Of a stretch of 64,000 bases of DNA, positions 1 through 10,887 are shown in pieces. The notes under the pieces were generated by a model. The model was given only the letters and a program-made list of their open reading frames with translations. It was not told the origin of the DNA and made no database searches. The DNA comes from Prostheceraeus crozeri (taxonomy: Eukaryota; Platyhelminthes; Polycladida; Euryleptidae), in contig CAJQUW010009239.1 in assembly GCA_907163375.1 (NCBI GenBank), forward strand, positions 1,038,501-1,102,500. Reading direction: 5' to 3'. Position 1 is the stretch's first letter. Every line of letters begins with the position of its first letter. A program made the position numbers and the translations under genes.

Positions 1-2930
1 ATTTCTAATTAATTTCTTGAACTCTGTTAATTTTCTCATCTGAAATGATGAAATCGGAAATTCATTAAGACTTGATTCTTTAACTTATACTGCAGGCTAT
101 CAAGGAGCTCGACTTACAAAAATTCAAAAATAGGTCCTCCCTCCTATAGGCCTATATCGTAGCATCAACTTATGCATACAATCTACATGTACATATCTTC
201 CCGCACCCCGCCTTGTATACTGGAAAGTGAATTTTGTATCGGTCTACTCGATCGTGCCCCCTAGGGCCTACCGACCAGAGTGCCGGGAGCCGGTTGCTCT
301 ATCAGCAATCTGCAACATTGAGATGGTTAATTACAACCTTAACTCTGATAGACGGTATCATGGCACACGTCAACAGCAACTTGGTTATAATAGCATTGAA
401 TATTTTGTAACAATCTAGAAACAGCTGACATTTATCACATTTACATATAAAATTACCTGTATGCCAATAGAGGTGACCTGAATGACGTCATAGCCCTCCC
501 CCCCAGTGTCATACATCAAGGCATTTAGAAAACGGATTGGGCCTGCTTAATCTTTGTACCCAAATACCGGTTCTTCCTCACATAATCCACTTGTTGCGTA
601 TTGTGAGAACAAAATGTCTGAATCAGGTTTATTCAGAAAGGCATAAAGCATACACGTAGATGAACAGAAACTGAAACCGATGATCCAGAGTCACGTAGTC
701 ACGTATGCAACGTACTGCTGCAGCATGGGAAGCATAGAAATCAACAACAATAAAACCTCCAGAACGGAGGTTAAGCTTCATGTAATACACAATAGTGGCA
801 CATAAATCGCACGCATTTTCACTTAGATACACCTGTCAACGGCTGTATCATTGGGTTAGAATCAGTCACATGACTAAATCGAAGCCTTTAATTGGTTATT
901 CATGCCCCAACTTAGTTCCCCCGGATGTACCGCGACCTTGAGTCAATTTCCATTCTAGTCAACTTCAGTTAAACAATCTATTTCTATGATGGGAAGTGTT
1001 GTCCGCCAGTGCGCGATCATGGGTATATACACAACTGAAGCGAGGTCACTTTCTAAACTCTCTAATCATACAGCCAACCAACCAGACAACAGACAACAAA
1101 CAAAGAACATCAACAGACATGTGACATCCAAGGCAGCAAGACTACATACACAAAAGCATAATTGTCTCGCAGCAAACCACAGCCAGTCACAGTCAATCTC
1201 AACACCACTATTAGAACTTTGCTCAGGCATATGATCTTCATCATCTTCGACATATCATGATCATATTGTATTATCGGACCCTTGTAGACCTTACAAGCTT
1301 TAATGTAGGCCTGTACTTCCACCAAGAGAGCTGTATCCGCATGTAACTACGCACATTCTGAACTTCTGCAAAATTTTCCTTTGATACCTGGTGATTTTAA
1401 AACAAATAGTGAAAAAATTCATAAATAGCGTTTCAGTCAGCTACATTTATTGCGAACAATTATCGCCCGATACAAATATACGAATCAAAATGCAATGAAA
1501 TCTGAAGGCAATTATTGATCATAAGAATCATTGAACAAGAAATGGCACTCATGAAGGCGGTGACACTAAGGGGACGATAGCAACGCGGTCTCAGAAAGAA
1601 CCACAGTATAGCGGTTTTCGTCCGTTGCCTTCGTCTGTCTCCGTCACAGGGCTGGGCAGAAATTGGAATCACCGATTCAATACACTTCCTCTTCTTTGAG
1701 CCTATTCAGAGACAACTCTGAAATCAATTGCACAATCGTTGACACAAGTCACTGAAACTGTATAACGTTTCAGATGATGTCCCATGAGAAGTCCTATGAT
1801 GTCCCATGATGTCCCATCGAAATGGCATCTCAGGATTGGCACGCAAGGAGGCAGTCGGGGAAATTTAACATTTTGGCAGAAAAAAATTCACAGCGTTTCT
1901 GATTAAACTGCATATAGGAACGATTATCTTGCTTATAGCATCCTTCATTAAAATTGTTCAGTTTGCTTCGGAATCGTAATGAGAATGATAAAAATGCATC
2001 CAAATAATTTGTCTTTTGTTGTCTGATTAAATGTGTCTGATTTCAGTTTACTTTCGGGCAACTGAATAAAGAATGATACATTTTCATTCCACCAGCATGC
2101 ACGTGACATTTCGATTTTATTAAAACGCTGCCAAATGTCGTTGGTTCAAACATTGCCGGTTTAACCCCAGAGGTTACTCCGTGGTTAACTCCTAGTTCGG
2201 GTAAATGGAGTAAACACTAACACTTACACTTAGGCTACACTGGACATGAACTCACCTATTGAGTGAGTGTTTCAGAGGCACCACGCTCAGCGCAGCGATG
2301 AAATTCCGAACAGGTTTCGGACATGCTCTCCGATCATATTCCATTTCGTCCTCTGAATCGTGGATCCAACAGAATCGCAGCAAGTATCGGTGATTGTACT
2401 GTAATTGTTGCACTCTGACCGTGCCTACACTAGGCAACATCGAAAAGTTTCCACCACAGAAATCTACAGTTTCCACTCTTAATTCACTGACAGACACAGC
2501 GCCACACTTGGCACTGCAGACCGCATGATGATCGCTCATGCCGTATCCATTGTTGTCTCTATAAACGAGATTTATAATCCGTCAAACTTTAAGTCATAAT
2601 TTGACAGCTAACAGATCCAGAGAGCCGGTGTACATAAACTATTTTAGACGAAAGGTGAAATTTCAAATTGTAGTTTCTTGCAGCCGTGACTATAAAATTA
2701 TGACATTATTTATTCATTAATAAAACCTAAGCTACATATACTTTCTTTTATTTATTATTTTTATTTTGTTATGTACGTATATATATTTGCTTTTTAAAGA
2801 CATTCAATTTTAAGTTAATTAGTTGTAAGTAAATTTAAGTTATCTTATATTATTAATGATATTAATTAATTAATTATTTAAGATCTGTTTCTATGATTAT
2901 AATTTCTATGTAATATTTAAATTTCATTAT
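1..2930. other. Flanking DNA, no gene recognised
   Basis: AT-rich sequence with only short chance reading frames and no recognisable protein motif. A small cluster of near-tandem GATGTCCCAT units lies around 1776-1820. The stretch 2700-2930 is very AT-rich. Nothing here supports a coding or RNA gene. Confidence 0.6.
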
Positions 2931-3215
2931 TTGTATCTCCAAAAGATGAGACGTTGTTTATCAAGCAAACAGCTTGTCACTGTGTCAGCCAGTCAAAAAG
3001 CGAAGCGCGTGCAACCTATCATCCATAGACAACTGGAGTATTGTGGGGAAGGACACTTCCCTGAGCTGAAATTGGCAGCGAAATTTGCCCGAACTATTTG
3101 CCCGATCGACTTCACCTTTAAACCACAGGTGTCTACTTCAATGGTTTACACAAAGATTTCACACAGCAATGAGCATGGTTTGTACCGGAATGGGCTGGAC
3201 GCACATGCGTCTGTG

Positions 3216-3466
3216 CCAGAGTCATAATTTTTGGCGTGGAATGTCTTCAGGTCATTTCCTATGATGTGCATGTACTTTTATCATGCATCTAATCGGCAAT
3301 GCATGTGAGAATGTGGTTGAATGTGGATAAAGTAGCTCAAAATATTTGTGTTTGCCGACATTAAGAGCCTCGCCAAATCTAAATGTGTTTAGCTTTATTA
3401 AGAGGGGTGCATGAACATGAAAGGAAATGACCTGAAGACATTCCATGTCACAAATTATGACTCTGG
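3216..3466. mobile_element. 251-bp foldback MITE-like element
   Basis: The two ends are inverted copies of each other for about 46 bp: the left end begins CCAGAGTCATAATTT, the right end closes AAATTATGACTCTGG, and the match continues inward through the block GGAATGTCTTCAGGTCATTTCCT-like sequence and its complement. There is no coding potential between them. This is the structure of a non-autonomous DNA transposon or foldback element. No clear target duplication was seen, so the superfamily is unknown. Confidence 0.7.
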
Positions 3467-3599
3467 GCTTAGTACTTTTCGTTTAATCAGAGAAAACATA
3501 GAAAAGTTCATTTTAACCAAAACTGCAATCTGCGTCCCATTGGATTTACATGTGTTTTTCTTTGATCCTGTCTGACAAGAAGAAGAACTCACTAGAACT

Positions 3600-5750
3600 C
3601 TGCAGACGTGCCGATTCGTAGGCATGGGGTGTACATCATTCTGTGAAAGTCTCATCTTCGGCCTCATTCCCTCCAGAAACTCGTTCTGGCTTTGCCGGAC
3701 TATATCAATGCAACTTCACTTGTTTCAACAGATGAACAAAGGCAAACCACAGATTCAATGGGACTCGAGTTCCTCGCAGCATTTACGCAAGTTGTATGAA
3801 GTACAGATAGCGTCGGACTGTGTGACTAGGTGTTTCCACATTTTGGACACACGGGAGCTTGTATGAAAGGCTCTATACCTTCTCAACACAATTTTGTGAC
3901 GCTATTGTAACCTCGAACACTATGATAGCGTTTCAAGCGCTACAGTCATAGAAATTGGTGAAGGAACTTGAAGTTATCTGAGTTGGAGTACTCAAGTTGG
4001 AAGCCATCATTCAGCAACTTACCTCGAGCACACGTCGATGCTTTGAAACGTCTCTACAAGAATCCGGACGTGGTGATCTGCAAACCTGACAAAGGGAATG
4101 CCGTTGTGGTCCCCGATAAGTTCTCTTACGTGGAAAAGGTCAAAGCGTGCTTGACAGATTTGTCGAAATTCAGTGTTGATCAGAAAAATGTCGACCATAC
4201 TGACAAGTTGGAGAAGACAGTGATTGACAAACTCAAAGACCTCCGGTCACGTGAGTGCATCAGTGACTCAAAGTTTAAAGAGCTGAAACCCATCGGCTCT
4301 GTTATTCCTCGTCTTTATGGTCTTCCCAAGACACACAAGGATGATTGTCCAATGCGTCCGATCTTGTCGATGACAGGATCGCCCACTCATCAACTTGCTC
4401 AGTGGGTTGCACAACTTCTCAAACCTGTTGAAGACCTTGTGAATCGTTTTTGTTTACGTGACTTATTTGAATTTGTAGATAGCATTCGTGATGTCAATCT
4501 CGCAGATCCGAAAATGATATCTTTTGACGTTTCTTCGCTGTTTACAAATGTGCCCTTGCGTGAAACTACTGACATTATTAGAAAGTTAATCACCGATAAT
4601 GAGATATTGCTTCCTTTTTCCATTGATGATCTGTGTAAATTGATTTTGCTTTGCATGGAGAATGTTCAATTTTCATTTGATAAAAAGACGGTATTGCTGC
4701 GGTATTGCTATTAGTCCGTTTGGACCAATTTTAAACAACATTTTTCTGGGGTATTTTGAGTGCACAGTTTTGAAAAACAGCATTGAATCTATGACATTGC
4801 ACTATCATAGATATGTTAATGATACTTTTATGCTTATTCCCAATACTTCTTCGCCTTCTCATTTACTATATGTTTTTAATTTTTTTCATGAAAATTTATA
4901 TTTTACTTGTGAGCCTGAATCGCCGACAGGAACTTTCCTTGATGTGTTGGTTTCACGTAGTTTAGACAATTTTGTTAAGACTTCAGTTTACAGAAAGCCT
5001 ATATGGACAGGTCTTTTGTTAAATTTTCGCAATTTTGTACCTCTCAAATATAAGTCTGGTCTTGTCAGAACATTGCACCATCGTGCCAGGAAAATTTGTT
5101 CAGACTCTCTGTTACAAGCAGAGGAATCACTTTTGTTTGACTCTTTAAAGTAGAACAATTTTCCCGAGGCATTCATTCGTCGCTATGATTGCCCACGTGT
5201 TGAACGCCCTGAAGAATTTGAACCTAAGTGCAAAGACGTTTTTCTGAGACTCCCATTCACCGGAGATTCTCATTCTGGTGTTGTCATAAAGCGTATATTT
5301 TCTTCTGTGAAACAGGCTTTTCCGTGTGTCAATCCTATTTTCTCCTTTGATACTACATTAAGCGTATTCCTGTCCGTTCTCCTAAGGATCCTATTCCTCT
5401 TGTCAGTCGGTCATATGTTATCTATGAATTCAAAGGTGACTGTGGATGCAGTTACATTGGCCGTACTGACAAGAACTTAGGAAAACAGATAAAGGAACAT
5501 TTACCTCGTTGGCTACAAAGTTATGTGAGAAGGTCCAGTCGTGACCAACCGTCATCTGTATACAGGCATGCAGTCGATTGTAATGATTTTAAAGGATTTT
5601 CTTTTCCGTCTTATTTTTTTATTTTATACAGTTCTTTCTATGTCACTTCTTTGCGTATTTTAGAAGCCTTGTATATTTTGAATCGTGCACCACCACTTTG
5701 TGTTCTTAAAGAGTTTGTATATAATTTATTGTTGCCCTGGCAGTCTTGAT
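3600..5750 (+). pseudogene. Penelope-like element: reverse transcriptase with GIY-YIG endonuclease, decayed
   Basis: Retroelement polymerase that would copy RNA into DNA at a chromosomal nick. The longest open piece (3968-4714) has the Penelope-type signatures CKPDKGNAVVV, PRLYGLPKTHK and SFDVSSLFTNVPL. The next piece (4662-5153) continues with a GPILNNIFLGYFE-type motif and the catalytic box read as YVND where YVDD is expected. About 5430-5600 encodes CGCSYIGRTDKNLG followed by IKEH, typical of the C-terminal GIY-YIG endonuclease of this family. An N-terminal remnant is visible around 3624-3860 (ESLIFGL). Several frameshifts separate the pieces and a catalytic Asp is changed, so the copy is dead. 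It is not related to the Polinton downstream. Confidence 0.85.
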
Positions 5751-5951
5751 TGTCAATATCTTTTGTGCCATCTTTCCGTCCGTCCGTCTTGAGTTTTAAT
5801 CATTGCATCTGTGTGCGCATTTCACTGTGATGTCACTTTAACTCGGCCGTATCGCATGACTAGAGGCCTCGAAAGCCCTCGCGATGTCTATATATTTTAA
5901 TTAATTTACATTGGCGACTCTATTCCTTCTGAAACAGTCTGTCATAGCCGA

Positions 5952-6218
5952 TCAGGATCGGCGCAGACCACAACGAATGACCCAAGATTCTCTAGCTTGT
6001 GCCACTCTTGTCCAGTATTGTCCTAGAGAGTCGCGCCATCTTGTAGCTGGTCGACCCCACGAGCGCTTCACTTCCAACGGAATCCACTCGGTTATTGCTC
6101 GCGTCCATCGATTGTCTGTCCTTCGGAAGAGGTGTCCGGTCCATCTCTTCTTCGATTTGTCGGTCAAGTCGACCGTAATATGATAGTAATATTGTTGTGC
6201 AAGAAAGCCTGTATTCAT
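5952..6218 (-). pseudogene. Non-LTR retrotransposon 3' fragment (reverse transcriptase C-terminal tail)
   Basis: The minus-strand reading frame contains RWTGHLFRRTDNRWTR, then VKRSWGRPATRWRDSL and a Trp-rich tail. This series (RWxGHxxRRxDNRW, GRPxTRWRD) is characteristic of the C-terminal end of endonuclease/reverse-transcriptase proteins of LINE-type elements. Only about 85 residues remain, as expected for a 5'-truncated copy. No reverse transcriptase core lies upstream on this strand. Confidence 0.75.
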
Positions 6219-6294
6219 AATGGAGACAAAATGAATTGAAAGCAGTCATTTGCGAATGTGTTATTTAGTTTTTTTTAATTCGAGAGCTACTGCA

Positions 6295-7423
6295 ATTTTC
6301 TTCCTAAATTCGCGCATGAGCTTCTTTTCATTTTTAATTTGTTGATGGTGATCTGCAACATCAGTAAAACGACAAGACAATTCTTCCGACAAGACGTGAT
6401 TCCAGTTGTCTTGCGAGTTACGGAGCGTCAAACATCACAAAATCCCATTTGTTTATCTCGTAGATTCATGTACTTCCGAGTTTGATACATTCATTTAAAA
6501 GCTCAAAATGAGTTTTGTCATTTTCATGATAATGAATCTTTTAGGGCAGAAATCTCCATCAGCAGGCAGAAATACGACATTCCTTGTAACCGGTAGCTTG
6601 CCCGAATCTGCTGTTGAAGATGATGACAACGTCATGACAACCGATGTTATTGTTGCAGATAAACAAACAGACTGCCAAAATCAGAAAATGAAATTTACAG
6701 AATTTATATCATGTGCAACACGCTTTGATTCTTCATAAGATCTATCAACATTTACCTAGATCATCGTCAGACCAAGCAGTTGCCATTGACGAAAAGTCTA
6801 TTGTAGTCCCACTAACATGCGCAAAACGTAAAGTCGGAATTCCATGGACAAGTCTGTCTGTTGAAAAAGTCGGTGATACAAAGTCGAATTTCAGTTGAAA
6901 TGAGAATTGTCTATCTCACATTCACCGTCTGCTGCTTAATTCACAAAGTCAATAAATGAAACATGTTTCACCCAATATGATAATGTGAATAATTCACCTA
7001 ATGTGAATCTCATTTTCTGATTTTGGCAGTCTGTTTGTTTATCTGCAACAATAACATCGGTTGTCATGACGTTTTCATCATCTTCAACAGCAGATTCGGG
7101 CAAGCTACCGGTTACAAGGAATGTCGTATTTCTGCCTGCTGATGGAGATTTCTGCCCTAAAAGATTCATTATCATGAAAATGACAAAACTCATTTTGAGA
7201 TTTTAAATGAATGCTGAATCATTGTGAGTGAATCAATGAGTGTATCAAACTCGGAAGTACATGAATCTACGAGATAAACAAATGGGGTTTTGTGATGTTT
7301 GACGCTCCGTAACTCACAAGACAACTGGAATCACAACCTAAGAATTGTCGTTTTACTGATGTTGGGTGACTATCTAAAAATTTAAAATGATAAGAAGCTC
7401 ATGCGCGAATTTAGGAAGAAAAT
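6295..7423. repeat. Large inverted repeat, arms about 410 bp, spacer about 300 bp
   Basis: Left arm about 6295-6702 and right arm about 7003-7423 are inverted copies with high identity. The same 60-residue reading frame (MSFVIFMIMNLLGQKSPSAG...) is therefore read forward at 6508 and backward from 7193. The outer ends share AATTCGCGCATGAGCTTCTT and its complement. The spacer contains no recognised gene. The structure fits a foldback transposon or an inverted duplication; no protein of known function is encoded. Confidence 0.8.
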
Positions 7424-7429
7424 GTCAGT

Positions 7430-8709
7430 TATAGATCTCTATGTGCACTATGTGCTTCAAAGACGATTTCTATGCCATGCAATGAGGAAAAAGTAAATTA
7501 TAGATTCCTGGCATATTGCAAGCAATTACATAGAAATCTGCTCAGTGTGGTGATATATCGCTTGCATCACTCTTACCAAGAAGCGGAGCGTAACAATACG
7601 GCTGCAGCACTCGTTTGTCTGTCAATCCCGGTCTCCGCCCTCGATCAACACTCGTGATGCAACCTTCAATTGTCATACACATTGTCAATGAATGTCTGAT
7701 GCATTTGAGCGGCAGAATGCATTCAAAATGTACCCGAGTCACCCGTTGAGCCTATGACCCGTGACCCGCATTGACCCGGTACTCATGACTCATATTTCCA
7801 GATGCTGAATTTACATCTAAATCAATCATAAATTATTACTTGTTTAACAGATTATGATCATGTGTTTATATGATGAATAGATTAAGAGTGAAATGACCTC
7901 TGAAATGAAAGCAATTGCTTATGAAAAATTATCCAAATTATCTCTAGAATAGAAAAATCATGGTTTTACAAACATTGACAGAATATAATTTTAATGCATG
8001 TAGGCCTGCATATTTCATTTGGAATTAACATAAATTTTCAAATCTTCATGCAATTGCCTGAAAGCATTCACAACTCCGGTATGGTAACAGAAAATACTAC
8101 CAAGTTTCTGTAAAATCCAAGGGAGACAGTGATCATTTCCACCACTTCCGGAGTTATAAAGGCTCTGTTATAGATGCATTTAATGTAGGATGACTTTCGG
8201 ATCCAGAGCTGCAGCCTTGTAAAACAAACACGGACCGCACCACAACACTTAGAATAGAAAATTTCTGTTTCCTGTTGTGCCATCATTGAAGATCATTCAG
8301 TTGATCAGTAGTGAAAACCCAAATCAAAATTGATAAATACATTCATTGAAAAGCGGATCTGCAAAAACCGGGTCAAAGAGGTGACCCGGGCGACCCGCAC
8401 TAAAAAAGCTTTTCAGCTCTGATGGTGAAACTTAGTAATTGCATTTAGCATAATTCTGGTTCAAAATTATTTTGCAGCTGTTGTTACATAAGCGTATTTG
8501 AGTATTTCAAAACAAGTTTCATTGCAGTACTGCAATACAAATACCTGGCCACAGAAGTTGCCAAGAAAAGAAAAGTTGACTCAATTTTCATGCCTGAAAA
8601 CTTTTCGCCACTATAGTCACCACGAAATGCCTCAAAACGTAGCCAATCAGAGTACACTTAACCAATGTGTGGGCGAACGTGTTTCTGATAGTCACACAAT
8701 TTCGTAGTA
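7430..8709. other. Flanking DNA, no gene recognised
   Basis: No convincing reading frame. Clusters of the pentamer/hexamer GACCCG occur at about 7730-7790 and 8365-8400, suggesting remnants of a repeat. The stretch ends at the Polinton target-site duplication. Confidence 0.5.
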
Positions 8710-8715
8710 GGCATT
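8710..8715. repeat. Left target-site duplication of the Polinton
   Basis: GGCATT directly precedes the left terminal repeat and is repeated immediately after the right one at 29413-29418. Six base pairs is the known target duplication length of Polinton/Maverick integration. Confidence 0.95.
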
Positions 8716-8977
8716 AGTAGTTAGTATTGCGGACGCACTGTTAGTGGATACGAACATGGATAGGAACATGTAAATAGGAACCGCGTTCCGATTGATAGCC
8801 GAATTGAGATCATACTTAATGATTCGGTACACTTATTTGTGTGTTGGGATCGGAACGGCTTGTTCCGAAATTGAATTAGAGTATGTGAATTAGAATAGGG
8901 ATGCGAACATCTATTTCGGTACTTAAACAGATGTTTGTTTTGAGACTGCTTGCTCAAATGCGACAATTGTAACCATT
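8716..8977. repeat. Left terminal inverted repeat (262 bp)
   Basis: Begins AGTAGTTAGTATTGCGG and matches the reverse complement of 29039-29412 almost base for base. The match fades after position 8977. It contains a single copy of a unit that is present four times in the right repeat. Confidence 0.95.
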
Positions 8978-9052
8978 AATGACAATTGTATTGATTTTCA
9001 TACATAGGTTAAGTTATGAATACGTGAAAGTTGTTTGTTGATGTGAATATTG

Positions 9053-9555
9053 ATGACTAGTTTCCCAATGTCATGGATTGTTCCAAGAAACTTTGGTTAT
9101 TCGCTAAAGGCTATAGAAACTGTTACATATCTAAATGAAAATATCAAAGCTGCTGATTTAGTTGAACGACTAATGGATCTGGATGAGCATACCATGAATG
9201 CTAATTTGGATCGTAGTTGGATAGAAGATTTGACAATGCCACATTATAAAGACAGTGAAATTAGGAGGATGAAATTGGAACTTTCTGAAACGGAGATAAA
9301 AAAGTGAAACCTTCAATTGATTTATCGAAATGTTCTATCAATGAAAGTGACTTCAGAAAGAATTTAGAAGCAGAGACGTTTGAATTATTATGTGAACGGA
9401 ACTGCATTAGATGTTTTGAACGGGAAAAATCCCTTCTCTTGTTACCATGTTCTCATTTTGTCATGTGTTCTACATGCTATATACCCTTGGAAACTACATT
9501 TTGTCCCCTTTGTGATGAAGAAATAATTTCAACAGTTACTGTATATCGTTCATGA
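9053..9555 (+). pseudogene. IAP-type RING-HC protein in two overlapping frames
   Basis: The downstream frame (from GTG 9304) holds a complete C3HC4 RING: in its own numbering Cys34, Cys37, Cys49, His51, Cys55, Cys58, Cys67 and Cys70, with the spacing and the closing FCPLCDEEIISTVTVYRS seen at the C-terminus of inhibitor-of-apoptosis (BIRC-type) ubiquitin ligases. The upstream frame (ATG 9053, TGA 9305-9307) is a helical segment (LKAIETVTYLNENIKAADL) with no BIR domain. The two frames meet at a run of six A in the context ATA AAA AAG TGA, and the RING lies in the -1 frame. This is either one gene broken by an indel or one joined by -1 ribosomal slippage. The likely role is an E3 ligase acting on host proteins; that is inference. 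Confidence 0.75.
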
Positions 9556-9602
9556 TGAGTCATCATGCGTGTCTGTGATTGGTTGCTATTGTGCAGCTTT
9601 TG

Positions 9603-9610
9603 TATATAAG
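9603..9610 (+). promoter_or_regulatory. TATA box upstream of 9666
   Basis: TATATAAG (followed by G) 56 bp before the start codon at 9666, with an ATTGG (inverted CCAAT) at about 9578 and a TGAGTCA AP-1-like site just upstream at about 9557. The same TATATAAGG octamer-plus-G occurs before the gene at 28602. Confidence 0.65.
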
Positions 9611-9665
9611 GTTATCACACTTCTATTACAACCATACTTGTTGAGGATTGTAGACATTAATAAAC

Positions 9666-10277
9666 ATGCCATTTACCACGATCATTCCTGTTTCAATTAT
9701 TCACAAAGACAATCTGTTTACTAGCAAAATTTTCTACTCTGCAAATGATGTTATTGGTTACAAAGCTGATCTCATAGATCTGATGGAGGATATTGTCACA
9801 ATCTACCATTGTGAAGATGATATTGAACTTCAGAAACTCTTAATGAGGACATTGACCAATGCCCTTACGCGAGTACTAAGATTTTGGCTAGATGAAGTGC
9901 TAATGCCTCTGAGTTTGACGGAAGCTATTCCACAGAGTTCTCGTTGCTATTGTGAAATGAGAACACGGAAATTGAAGACTTGTTTGCATGATATAATCGT
10001 ATTTAACCACTATGAGGAAAATGGTGGTAAATTCAAGGTGGACATGTTTACCGGACCCCCGTCGATGAGCGTCAATGTGGCAGTGCAAGATGACCGGGAC
10101 ATAATCAAGTTTAGAGCATCCTATGCTAATCTTTTAAAAGTCTTCGCTTCAAAACCATGCTGTTCATGCTGTCCTCTATCAAAGAATTTAATGTGTAATA
10201 TAGAACAGCTTATAACTGCAACGACTCAGACCTTGAGTGATGTTGATGACTGCGACCTACCATCTGTTACCGTTTGA
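9666..10277 (+). CDS. Uncharacterised 203-residue Polinton protein
   Basis: Open frame with its own TATA box. I do not recognise the family. The N-terminal 90 residues look helical (ADLIDLMEDIVTIYHCEDD, then LTNALTRVLRFWLDEVL). The middle is basic and Cys-rich (CYCEMRTRKLKTC), and the C-terminal third has a tight cysteine cluster (KPCCSCCPLSKNLMC), suggesting metal binding. There is no signal peptide and no clear membrane segment. It is intact in this otherwise decaying element and lies between the RING gene and a small basic gene, so it may be an accessory host-interaction or virion protein; that is inference. Confidence 0.7.
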   Translation: MPFTTIIPVSIIHKDNLFTSKIFYSANDVIGYKADLIDLMEDIVTIYHCEDDIELQKLLMRTLTNALTRVLRFWLDEVLMPLSLTEAIPQSSRCYCEMRTRKLKTCLHDIIVFNHYEENGGKFKVDMFTGPPSMSVNVAVQDDRDIIKFRASYANLLKVFASKPCCSCCPLSKNLMCNIEQLITATTQTLSDVDDCDLPSVTV

Positions 10278-10343
10278 CTTTGTTGCATGGAACTAAGCAA
10301 AAATGTATATTTTCATAAATGCTTTGCTTTTTACACAATAAAA

Positions 10344-10736
10344 ATGACTGCAAAACGAAAGGCATCTTTTTCTCGGAAGAATGGTGCTTTTAGACCTTCA
10401 AGTCAGTTTCAGAAGGCGTTGCTTAAGTTAAACGGCATGCGAAACAATAAAGTTAAGTGCAAATTAATTCAAAACTCAAGTGATGATTTCATCCGTGATT
10501 TGGCTTTTGCAATACGCAAATGCCTCCCAATATACAAGCCTTTATTGAGTACTGATTCTCTAAACAGCATTAGAAAATTTTCAAATCCAAGAAGCAGTGA
10601 TATGAAAAGGCGGAACTTAGTTCAGCGTAGAGGTGGTGGGTTTTTGAATATGTTGAATGATATTGGAAACAGCATTTACAATGTACTCAAAAGTCCACTA
10701 GGGAAATTTGTAGCAGGTGCCGCAGTGTTGCTGTAG
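10344..10736 (+). CDS. Small basic Polinton protein with GGG site and hydrophobic tail
   Basis: About 130 residues starting MTAKRKASFSR; an in-frame ATG at 10287 would add 19 residues, but the inner start gives the basic N-terminus I would expect of this protein type. Order of parts: Lys/Arg-rich head, a central helical segment (DDFIRDLAFAIRKCLP), a basic stretch ending NLVQRRGGGFLNML, then a short hydrophobic tail (SPLGKFVAGAAVLL). Proteins of this pattern recur in animal Polintons. The GGG is close to the kind of site cut by adenain proteases, so it may be a precursor whose hydrophobic end is released in the particle, as with adenovirus pVI. That parallel is inference. The frame is intact. 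Confidence 0.7.
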   Translation: MTAKRKASFSRKNGAFRPSSQFQKALLKLNGMRNNKVKCKLIQNSSDDFIRDLAFAIRKCLPIYKPLLSTDSLNSIRKFSNPRSSDMKRRNLVQRRGGGFLNMLNDIGNSIYNVLKSPLGKFVAGAAVLL

Positions 10737-10790
10737 ACGACGAATCATGGATTGACACGTCATCATTGATTGATGACTCATGTGAATATG

Positions 10791-10800
10791 TATATATAGG
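10791..10800 (+). promoter_or_regulatory. TATA box upstream of 10888
   Basis: TATATATAGG 88 bp before the ATG at 10888, preceded by ACGTCATC (CRE-like) at about 10767 and TGACTCA (AP-1-like) at about 10774. The arrangement resembles the promoter before 9666. Confidence 0.6.
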
Positions 10801-10887
10801 AGAGACGCGCTTGTACTCTTTAATCACTTTCAAGCTATCATTCATCGCTGACGGTTGAAAAGCTCCGAATAAGTACAACATTGAATT

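Noticed and set aside
2931-3227. 98-residue plus-strand frame before the foldback element
   Set aside because: No motif, ends inside the foldback repeat, no splice or promoter support; likely chance.
6508-7193. Pair of similar frames as a real gene family
   Set aside because: They are mirror copies in the arms of one inverted repeat, without promoter or known domain.
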